Assembly (NCBI GenBank): GCA_023262195.1 | Contig: JALRDM010000098.1 | Location: 1 to 5,164 of the forward strand | Reading direction: 5' to 3' | From: Salibacteraceae bacterium | GTDB lineage: Bacteria; Bacteroidota; Bacteroidia; Flavobacteriales_G; Salibacteraceae | DNA length: 5,164 bases | Shown here: piece by piece, positions 1 to 4,372 of the stretch | Position numbering within the stretch: the first letter of the stretch is position 1 | How the letters are laid out: each line of letters begins with the position of its first letter | Program-made: the position numbers and the translations under genes | The notes under the pieces: model-generated | Database searches by the model: none | Seen by the model: only the letters and a program-made list of their open reading frames with translations | What the model was told of the DNA's origin: nothing

Positions 1-226
1 AATGCGCCACGGCAAAGGCAATATGGTTTGGCCCGATGGTAAAAAGTACTTCGGCCGATGGAAACAAGACGACCCACATGGTAAAGGACAAATGGAATGG
101 CCTAACGGACAGCTATATCGCGGTCATTTTGAATACGGAAAAAGAACAGGCAAAGGCAAGATCAAGTGCCCAGATGGAACCATTTGGAAAGGAGAGTTTC
201 AAAATGGTAAAGCCCTGAAAGACTAG
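1..226 (+). CDS. MORN-repeat protein, C-terminal part (5' end outside window)
   Basis: This is the last 74 or so residues of a protein made of MORN repeats, 23-residue beta-hairpin units of the type YxGxWxxGxxHGxGxxxxPDG. Counting from the ATG at position 2, one unit is seen in part (residues 2-15, HGKG...WPDG), two are complete (16-38 from YFGRW, 39-61 from YRGHF), and a final partial one (62-74, WKGEF) ends the protein. Glycines, the HGKG/TGKG turns and the PDG/PNG turns are well kept. The ATG at 2 lies inside a repeat, so it is most likely internal and the gene begins upstream of the window. MORN proteins often act as scaffolds or membrane-associated modules, but bacterial members are mostly uncharacterised and no catalytic domain is visible here. 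The TAG stop overlaps the stop of the opposing gene within CTAG (223-226). Family call is firm; function unknown. Confidence 0.85.
   Translation, partial: MRHGKGNMVWPDGKKYFGRWKQDDPHGKGQMEWPNGQLYRGHFEYGKRTGKGKIKCPDGTIWKGEFQNGKALKD
47..184 (+). repeat. Two complete 69-base MORN repeat units
   Basis: Units at 47-115 and 116-184 each encode 23 residues in the same register (YFGRW... and YRGHF...). Partial units flank them at 2-46 and 185-223. The similarity is at protein level; the DNA has diverged, so this is an old repeat and not a recent duplication. Confidence 0.75.
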
Positions 227-639
227 CTGTTGCTGATTTTATGATAATCGATATTGTCGGCTTGTATTTCGTCTTTCACAACCTCCATACACTTTGCTAA
301 GAGCCCAAAAATCTTCCGGTCTCCTTGCTCGAGATACAATATTGCTTCCTTGTTACCATCACCCGCCAATGCCATTTGATATAATAGTTCAAAGCCATGT
401 GCCTTCAACCAATTGAGCGCATCTTCGTTCCCCTCAATACCGTTGATTAGAGCCATCAAATGCGGATGCCCATTGTCTAAAAGCCACTTTCTTGATCGGT
501 CTTCATTTCGAAGGGCGTATCGAAAAAGACCTAATTCTGTGAAGCCATTTTTTATCAGCCATTGTGTAATCTTTTCGTTACCCGAAATACACTCACCCCA
601 TGCAATCAAAATCTTGGCTGGATAATTAAGTCCTTTCAT
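223..639 (-). CDS. Hypothetical protein of four tandem 25-residue helical repeats
   Basis: I do not recognise a named family. From the ATG at 639 the product is 138 residues with no signal peptide or membrane segment, so it is probably cytoplasmic. Residues 20-119 form four consecutive 25-residue units, with the anchor W(or Y)-L pair at 27, 52, 77 and 102, an Asn-acidic/Lys pair about 6 residues before it, and a Gly about 5 after it (NG, NG, HG, then a degenerate QG). The pattern suggests two short helices per unit, similar in spirit to ankyrin or Sel1-type solenoids but shorter than either (33 and about 36 residues). The tail after residue 120 is acidic and non-repetitive. An in-frame TTG at 660 would add seven residues (MNKLLQT); neither start has a Shine-Dalgarno, and ATG was preferred. 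Its stop overlaps that of the MORN gene, which is another repeat protein. A protein-binding scaffold is the likely role, by inference only. Confidence 0.7.
   Translation of the reverse strand: MKGLNYPAKILIAWGECISGNEKITQWLIKNGFTELGLFRYALRNEDRSRKWLLDNGHPHLMALINGIEGNEDALNWLKAHGFELLYQMALAGDGNKEAILYLEQGDRKIFGLLAKCMEVVKDEIQADNIDYHKISNS
283..582 (-). repeat. Four tandem 75-base (25-residue) coding repeats
   Basis: On the minus strand the units are 508-582, 433-507, 358-432 and 283-357, with no insertions between them. The rough consensus is G-N-E-D-A-x-x-W-L-x-x-N-G-F, then a second helix ending in A-x-x. The third and fourth units start GNEDA and GNKEA; the second lacks the leading Gly. The repeat is clear in protein and weak in DNA. 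Confidence 0.7.
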
Positions 640-697
640 CGTTTGCAATAATTTATTCAAAAACTCATTTGGTATGCTAACTGTTCAACACTACCGT

Positions 698-705
698 TAG
701 TTTTG
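698..705 (+). promoter_or_regulatory. Candidate Bacteroidota -7 element for the lipoprotein/DoxX operon
   Basis: TAGTTTTG is a perfect match to TAnnTTTG, the -7 motif used by the primary sigma factor of Bacteroidota, and lies 13 bases before the ATG at 719. The nearest upstream TTTG (668-671) is 26 bases away, longer than the usual spacing of about 17-23, so the -33 box is poor or absent. The implied leader would be very short, below about 10 bases. It sits in the only divergent gap of the window (about 60-80 bases). Confidence 0.4.
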
Positions 706-718
706 TGGTCCTTCAAAG

Positions 719-958
719 ATGAATAAAATCAAACTTTTCTATTTATTGCTGCTTACTCTTGTCACCGTGTCTTTTGGTTGTAGACGAGACTATCTATGCT
801 CCTGCCAAACAACGGATGGGGTGGTGGAAATCATAATCAAAGAGGCGAAAGAAGATGAAGCAGAGGAAGTATGCACTGCTCGAATGGAACGTAAGGTATT
901 AGGTGCCCCAGCATCTAGCTGTCGCCTTTCAGGTAGATATAAAAAAGGTGAATCTTGA
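719..958 (+). CDS. Small Cys-rich lipoprotein (first gene of the redox-like cluster)
   Basis: This 79-residue product has a lysine-containing N-terminus, a hydrophobic core (about 6-19) and a Cys at 21 that fits a signal peptidase II site, although the lipobox (S-F-G-C) is not canonical. The mature part has C27 and C29 (YLCSC), C52 (EEVCTA) and C68 (SSCRL), plus a charged middle rich in Glu and Lys. The layout, an aromatic-x-C pair just after the lipid Cys, a Cys about 22 residues later and a final one about 15 further on, recalls the other three small lipoproteins of the window, most closely the one at 4114-4314. Apart from the lipidated Cys there are four cysteines, enough for two disulfides. 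It is expected at the outer or inner membrane facing the periplasm or surface. Its TGA stop overlaps the TTG start of the next gene, which suggests translational coupling. Function unknown. Confidence 0.8.
   Translation: MNKIKLFYLLLLTLVTVSFGCRRDYLCSCQTTDGVVEIIIKEAKEDEAEEVCTARMERKVLGAPASSCRLSGRYKKGES
946..951 (+). promoter_or_regulatory. Shine-Dalgarno supporting the TTG start at 955
   Basis: AGGTGA matches part of the extended anti-Shine-Dalgarno complement (GGAGGTGATC) and ends 3 bases before the TTG at 955. It lies inside the end of the preceding lipoprotein gene. It is the only clear Shine-Dalgarno I see in the window, and it decides the start of the DoxX-thioredoxin gene, whose frame opens only at 952 after an in-frame TGA at 949-951. 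Confidence 0.55.
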
Positions 959-1836
959 AGACTGCTGCTCCCATCATAAGAATTCTATTCGGTTGTCTGT
1001 TTATTGCCTCAGGGATTGTCAAGCTTTTCCCGATTGACGCTTTCGAACTCATATTGATTAAACAAGTAGGTGTATCATGGGACATTGCACCGCTTTTTAC
1101 TCGATTGGTTATTATCCTAGAAATTGTCTTGGGTTTATTCATCTCCTTTGGATTTTTCACTCGACTTATGGTGATCGGTTCTATAGCTATGCTTATCGGT
1201 TTTAGCATTTTTCTGGCCAATCAAATCATGTCGGGTAGTGGCGCGGAAAACTGCGGGTGCTTTGGAGAGTTAATTCCCATGGATGCTCCTGAGAGTTTGG
1301 CTAAAAACCTGGTCTTCATGGCCATTGCTCTATTCCTGATGGGGACCAATAAGTATTTAAATCGATGGTCTTTAAAGTGGGTTCCAATACCACTCGTGGT
1401 TATTGGGATTCCCATACTGCTTTACTTTGTTCCGCTGCCAGAAGCGGACCTCAGCAAAGAGGCAACCATTAATTCTGCTTTAATTTCTGAAGTAAACGAA
1501 TCTTATAAGGCAGTCTTTTTAGAAGGCGATAAGGTGCTTGTATTGTTGCTTTCGAAATGTGTACATTGTAAGCAGCTCGCTTCGCTCATTGCCACCACAG
1601 AAGACCCTAGTAAAATCCGTCTCATCATATACGGAGGTGAGCGTGGTGCCAAGGATTTTGTTGCTGACAATGGGGTGTCACACATTCCATTTTACATAGG
1701 TCAAAGCCGAAATCTTCTTAGAGCGTTTAATGGCATGTTTCCAACAGTAGTCTATGTGCGAGACGGAGAGGTGGTGTCGAATTGGACGGGTAAAGAGGTA
1801 AATAAAGAGTTGCTCACGCAGCTACTCAATCAATAA
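955..1836 (+). CDS. MauE/DoxX-type membrane protein fused to a C-terminal thioredoxin-like domain
   Basis: The 293-residue product has four N-terminal membrane segments (about 5-23, 46-66, 71-90, 115-131) of the MauE/DoxX type, including the family-like stretch N-C-G-C-F-G-E at 99-105. A fifth segment (about 142-160) leads into a thioredoxin-like domain with CVHC at 202-205 and a Phe-Pro-Thr cis-proline loop at 262-264. Arg70 and the Lys133/Arg137/Lys141 loop favour the cytoplasm. By the positive-inside rule C100/C102 and the thioredoxin domain then both face the periplasm. In methylamine-dehydrogenase operons MauE works with the thioredoxin-like MauD in maturing a disulfide-rich subunit; this protein looks like such a pair in one chain. 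The likely role is thiol-disulfide exchange in the envelope, with the neighbouring Cys-rich lipoproteins as possible clients (inference). The start is TTG, overlapping the previous TGA, with AGGTGA just upstream. The catalytic CxxC lacks the usual Pro. Confidence 0.85.
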   Translation: MKTAAPIIRILFGCLFIASGIVKLFPIDAFELILIKQVGVSWDIAPLFTRLVIILEIVLGLFISFGFFTRLMVIGSIAMLIGFSIFLANQIMSGSGAENCGCFGELIPMDAPESLAKNLVFMAIALFLMGTNKYLNRWSLKWVPIPLVVIGIPILLYFVPLPEADLSKEATINSALISEVNESYKAVFLEGDKVLVLLLSKCVHCKQLASLIATTEDPSKIRLIIYGGERGAKDFVADNGVSHIPFYIGQSRNLLRAFNGMFPTVVYVRDGEVVSNWTGKEVNKELLTQLLNQ

Positions 1837-1866
1837 CGCTTTCAAATTGTAATCGTCTATTATACA

Positions 1867-2127
1867 ATGAAATTTCTTTTATCACTTGTTTTCACGCTCG
1901 GGCTTCTTTTTTCTATTAGTAGCTGTAAACGTTGCTATCAGTGCATCGTTGTGAATTCTGAAGACGAGCTGCAGTGGGGCTACAATAAGGTTTGTGAACG
2001 TGCTGATGCTCTAGAAGACTATGAAAAGATTTGCAATGATGCGGTTCAGGATAGAATAAAGGAGTTGGGTCCAGATTCAGATGAGACGGATATTAGTTGT
2101 AAGTGTGGAGAAAATCTAGATATTTAG
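1867..2127 (+). CDS. Small Cys-rich lipoprotein, tandem paralogue A
   Basis: This product has 86 residues. A signal peptide (residues 1-19) ends in I-S-S-C with the lipidated Cys at 20, immediately followed by C23 and C26 (K-R-C-Y-Q-C). The mature part also has C43, C56, C78 and C80 (C-K-C), so six cysteines besides the lipidated one. The spacing from C20 to C56 (3, 3, 17, 13) is identical to that of the next gene, which also ends in a CxC, but with an 11-residue shorter interval before it. This argues for a tandem duplication followed by strong divergence. The remaining sequence is acidic and has no recognisable enzyme domain. The gene starts 30 bases after the DoxX-thioredoxin stop and ends 3 bases before the next start, consistent with one transcript. 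CxxC and CxC could bind metal or form disulfides; its location next to a thioredoxin-like protein favours disulfides. Function unknown. Confidence 0.85.
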   Translation: MKFLLSLVFTLGLLFSISSCKRCYQCIVVNSEDELQWGYNKVCERADALEDYEKICNDAVQDRIKELGPDSDETDISCKCGENLDI

Positions 2128-2130
2128 ATT

Positions 2131-2358
2131 ATGAATAGAAGGTTTTACATACCTATAATCACGGTGTTTGTACTGACAACCGTCACCACAAGCTGCACTA
2201 AGTGTTTTACTTGTATTGCTAGAGATCAAGATGGAGTTGATCGTTATGTTTACCCAGAACAATGTGGTACCGACAGACAGATAAGTGAGTACACCGAAGA
2301 GTGCGAGGCGGCTTATGGTAGCTTCGATTGGACATGCGATTGTAGTGAGACTCAATAG
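2131..2358 (+). CDS. Small Cys-rich lipoprotein, tandem paralogue B
   Basis: This product has 75 residues. A basic N-terminus (MNRR) is followed by a hydrophobic stretch (6-18) and Cys22 after T-T-S, a weaker lipobox than in the preceding gene. Cysteines lie at 22, 25, 28, 45, 58, 69 and 71. The first five have exactly the spacing of the paralogue just upstream, and the last two form the same C-x-C near the C-terminus (C-D-C). Outside the cysteines few residues are shared, so the fold is probably held by disulfides or metal. The gap to the upstream gene is 3 bases and to the downstream hydrolase start 14 bases, so the gene is embedded in the operon. No Shine-Dalgarno is visible; translation may depend on coupling. 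Function unknown; envelope location is likely. Confidence 0.83.
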   Translation: MNRRFYIPIITVFVLTTVTTSCTKCFTCIARDQDGVDRYVYPEQCGTDRQISEYTEECEAAYGSFDWTCDCSETQ

Positions 2359-2372
2359 CGCCTATTATAGAT

Positions 2373-3482
2373 TTGAGGTCCTTCGTCATATTAGCGTTAT
2401 TTTTTCTTGTACTTGGTTCTTGCTCCAATGATTTAGCACCAAAAGAAGTTCCCGCTGTGGAAATGAAGGTTACGCCATCCTTGGAGAGATTTCCTGACTC
2501 GACCCACAATCGTATCCGTAGTTTTTTTGAGACCTTATCAGATCAAGGCAAGTTTTCTGGGGCGGCTTTATTTTACCGCGATGGAATGATCGATTCGTTT
2601 GCACTAGGCATAAGAGGAAGTGACAAAAACGATAGCTTAAGAGTGCACGATCAGTTTCAGCTTGCTTCATTGTCTAAACCATTTACTGCACTGGCCATTC
2701 TCAAACTGGTATCAGAGAAAAGAATTTCATTAGATGATTCGGTTAGTACTTTTCTTCCATGCACCCCTTATCATAATGTAACTGTAAAGCAACTGCTCAC
2801 ACACACGAGCGGCATCGGCTACTATGCTTACGTAACCGACAGCCTTTGGGGTATGCCCGAATATTTTATGCAAAACGCAGACCTCATGACCATGTTCGAG
2901 TGTGAGGAAATACCTAATTATTTTGAACCGGGAAGACAATTCAACTATTGCAATACCAATTACGTGCTTCTGGCAGACATCATAGAGGCAGAAACACAAA
3001 TACCCTTTGGTGTATACATCAAAAATGAAGTCTTTGATCGGCTCAATATGAAGGACTCTGAAATCTTGGATGTTTTTAATAAAGCTACTCAAGAATATAT
3101 CGTGCGTGGACATTTTGCCAGCGGAAAATGTATGGAGCCGTCATACCTTGATGGTGTATATGGAGATAAGGGTATGTATAGTTCGCTTGGTGATCTTTTC
3201 GAGTTTTATCGGCAAATGGATGAGCTTACTATAGTGGATGCCAAGCTTTGGTCAGAGGCAAGGTCTACACAAATAAAATCGGGTAGGCGAGAAGCCTATG
3301 GTTTTGGCTGGCGCATTAAACAACTCAATGATTCAGACTCTCTGATTTATCACAATGGATGGTGGCGCGGGTTTCGAAGTTATTTCTGGACCTCCAAAAA
3401 GCATGATAAGGCAGTGATCATTCTGTCCAATTCACTTAAGGGCGGTTATCTTAAAAAGGAAGAAGTTTGGAATCTATTCTGA
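2373..3482 (+). CDS. Serine hydrolase lipoprotein, beta-lactamase/class C penicillin-binding-protein family
   Basis: The 369-residue product has a lipoprotein signal with a good lipobox (L-G-S-C, Cys17). The hydrolase domain begins at about residue 43. Three active-site motifs of the class C beta-lactamase/DD-peptidase/esterase superfamily are present: S99-L-S-K102 (nucleophile and general base) in QLASLSKPFTA, Y192-C-N194 in place of the usual YxN, and H327-N-G329 at the KTG/HxG position. The supporting blocks LLTHTSGI (141-148) and GDKGMYSS (264-271) are also intact, so it is probably active. Substrates of this family range from peptidoglycan peptides to esters and D-amino-acid peptides and cannot be told from sequence. 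A TTG start is required, because the frame is closed by a TGA at 2346-2348 and no ATG precedes the signal peptide. It has four cysteines after the lipidated one (130, 177, 193, 253). It is the last gene of the array, 14 bases behind the second tandem lipoprotein. True antibiotic resistance is not suggested. Confidence 0.88.
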   Translation: MRSFVILALFFLVLGSCSNDLAPKEVPAVEMKVTPSLERFPDSTHNRIRSFFETLSDQGKFSGAALFYRDGMIDSFALGIRGSDKNDSLRVHDQFQLASLSKPFTALAILKLVSEKRISLDDSVSTFLPCTPYHNVTVKQLLTHTSGIGYYAYVTDSLWGMPEYFMQNADLMTMFECEEIPNYFEPGRQFNYCNTNYVLLADIIEAETQIPFGVYIKNEVFDRLNMKDSEILDVFNKATQEYIVRGHFASGKCMEPSYLDGVYGDKGMYSSLGDLFEFYRQMDELTIVDAKLWSEARSTQIKSGRREAYGFGWRIKQLNDSDSLIYHNGWWRGFRSYFWTSKKHDKAVIILSNSLKGGYLKKEEVWNLF

Positions 3483-3496
3483 ATCAACTATTTTTT
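3466..3496 (+). promoter_or_regulatory. Candidate promoter for the LON-domain gene
   Basis: A TTTG at 3466-3469 is followed, after exactly 19 bases, by TATTTTTT at 3489-3496, one base short of the Bacteroidota -7 consensus TAnnTTTG. Transcription would start near 3503, some 14 bases before the ATG at 3517. The -33 box lies inside the end of the hydrolase gene. A short gap (34 bases) means read-through from the upstream operon is also possible. Confidence 0.35.
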
Positions 3497-3516
3497 AATT
3501 TCATTGTTCTGATTAG

Positions 3517-4122
3517 ATGAGTGAGATATCATCGATACTTCCTTTCTTTCCACTCAGGATGCTTCTCTTGCCCAAAGAGCAGGTGCCTCTATATATTTTC
3601 GAACCTCGATACCTCCAGTTATTCGATGAATTAGAAAAGGAGAAAAAACAATTCGTGCTGCCCTACGAAGGGAGAAATAAGGTGCGTCTTGGGTCTCTAT
3701 GTCGATTGGTTTCGGTAACCAAAGTTCATGAAGATGGGGCTCTGGACGTTTTGGTGGAGTGTGATGCCGTTTTTGACGTTAAATCCATCATGCCTAAGTT
3801 TCCTGGAAAGTTATATCCTGGAGGAATGGTTGGAGCTCATAAAGAGATTCATGATTCCGAAGTCATACCTCTCGACACACTAAATGAATTTTCAAGATTT
3901 ATTGAAAGAAAACACGGTGAGACCCCAAGATTAGAAAGCATACAACACTATTCTTCTATGGATATAGCGGCTTGCCTAGCCCTCAAGAACGAAGACAAGG
4001 TGAGAATACTCATGGCTGACTCAGAACAGAGTCGGCAACGGATTGTGAAAAACCAACTTAAATACCTCAACTTTCTTCTAGATCAGGAAGAAAGCTCTGA
4101 AAATGGTATAATCTTAAATTGA
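3517..4122 (+). CDS. Stand-alone LON substrate-binding domain protein
   Basis: The 201-residue product matches the N-terminal substrate-binding (LON) domain of Lon protease. It opens with the conserved block LPFFPLRMLLLP (8-19) followed by PLYIFEPRY (24-32), then G59-S-L-C-R-L-V near the middle and D73-G...LDVLVEC (73-82), a strand pair typical of the domain. The second half (about 115-190) is helical and leads to a short acidic tail. There is no AAA+ ATPase (Walker A) and no Ser-Lys protease domain, and the length suits a complete single-domain protein, so this is not a truncated Lon. Similar short LON-domain proteins occur widely in bacteria; their role is not settled, and substrate or adaptor binding is the usual guess. 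It is cytoplasmic, with no signal peptide. The last 9 bases overlap the end of the opposing lipoprotein gene. No Shine-Dalgarno is seen before the ATG. Confidence 0.87.
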   Translation: MSEISSILPFFPLRMLLLPKEQVPLYIFEPRYLQLFDELEKEKKQFVLPYEGRNKVRLGSLCRLVSVTKVHEDGALDVLVECDAVFDVKSIMPKFPGKLYPGGMVGAHKEIHDSEVIPLDTLNEFSRFIERKHGETPRLESIQHYSSMDIAACLALKNEDKVRILMADSEQSRQRIVKNQLKYLNFLLDQEESSENGIILN

Positions 4123-4314
4123 TTCGCAGGTAGCGCCCTCGCTCTCACGTTCGGCTATCTCCGATTGATCAGCCGTGCATAACTCATCCGAAACTAATTG
4201 TGTATCTACAGGTGTGTTTCCGCTCGAAATAATTACCTCTTCTGAACATTCATAACAAGTTGAGCAGGATGCCATCGATAGGCTAACTATTGCTAAGGCA
4301 AAAATCTTTTTCAT
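4114..4314 (-). CDS. Small Cys-rich lipoprotein downstream of bshA
   Basis: This product has 66 residues from the ATG at 4314, chosen because MKKIFALAIV begins a textbook lipoprotein signal ending in M-A-S-C (Cys17); the frame could be read further upstream, but that would place a polar extension before the signal. C17, C20 and C23 (S-C-S-T-C-Y-E-C) repeat the C-x2-C-x2-C start of the two tandem lipoproteins on the other strand. C46 (ELCTA) and C63 follow, giving four cysteines besides the lipidated one. The tail is Glu/Ser-rich and acidic. It lies 43 bases downstream of bshA in the same direction and may be cotranscribed, though a weak promoter can be drawn in the gap. Its last 9 bases overlap the 3' end of the LON-domain gene. 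No known function; a link to thiol redox is suggested only by neighbourhood and cysteine content. Confidence 0.8.
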   Translation of the reverse strand: MKKIFALAIVSLSMASCSTCYECSEEVIISSGNTPVDTQLVSDELCTADQSEIAERESEGATCESI

Positions 4315-4336
4315 AATGATGCGTTTTGATGAAGTG

Positions 4337-4365
4337 CAAACCAATGATTGTACCAAATTAATCAA
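4337..4365 (-). promoter_or_regulatory. Weak candidate promoter for the minus-strand lipoprotein
   Basis: On the minus strand a TTG at 4365-4363 is followed after 18 bases by TTGGTTTG (4344-4337), one mismatch from TAnnTTTG. This would give a leader of about 15 bases before the ATG at 4314. The upstream half overlaps the last codons of bshA, so the lipoprotein could have its own transcript as well as read-through from bshA. Confidence 0.25.
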
Positions 4366-4372
4366 CCAATGA
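4339..4372. repeat. Pair of 9-base direct repeats (AACCAATGA) at the bshA 3' end
   Basis: AACCAATGA occurs at 4339-4347 and again at 4364-4372, 25 bases apart start to start, spanning the bshA stop codon and the gap before the lipoprotein gene. Read on the minus strand (TCATTGGTT), the copies fall at about the -7 and -33 positions of the weak promoter described there. They could be a chance match or a paired binding site. Confidence 0.3.

Noticed and set aside
677..700. Inverted repeat CTAAC/GTTAG in the divergent gap
   Set aside because: Five base pairs that do not extend; expected by chance, although it sits beside the -7 element.
915..1220. Minus-strand open frame opposite the DoxX-thioredoxin gene
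   Set aside because: Shadow of a strongly supported coding frame; its translation has no recognisable domain.
1846..1868. Inverted repeat ATTGTA/TACAAT around the start of the gene at 1867
   Set aside because: Only 6 AT-rich base pairs with an 11-base loop and no T-run; too weak for a terminator or a credible regulatory hairpin.
719..2358. Small secreted toxins or bacteriocins with a processing transporter
   Set aside because: The products have lipoprotein signals, not double-glycine leaders, and there is no ABC transporter, peptidase or immunity-like gene nearby.
2730..3113. Minus-strand open frame of 127 codons inside the hydrolase gene
   Set aside because: It lies antisense to intact catalytic motifs of the hydrolase and shows no domain, signal or start context.
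2373..3482. Antibiotic-resistance beta-lactamase
   Set aside because: The motifs fit the broad serine hydrolase/DD-peptidase family with HNG in place of KTG; nothing points to beta-lactam hydrolysis.
3517..4122. Truncated Lon protease or pseudogene
   Set aside because: The length and tail suit a complete single-domain protein, and no remnants of ATPase or protease follow before the next gene.
4315..4365. Upstream extension of the minus-strand lipoprotein to an in-frame start at 4365
   Set aside because: It would put 17 polar residues before a canonical lipoprotein signal and overlap the end of bshA; the ATG at 4314 is the natural start.
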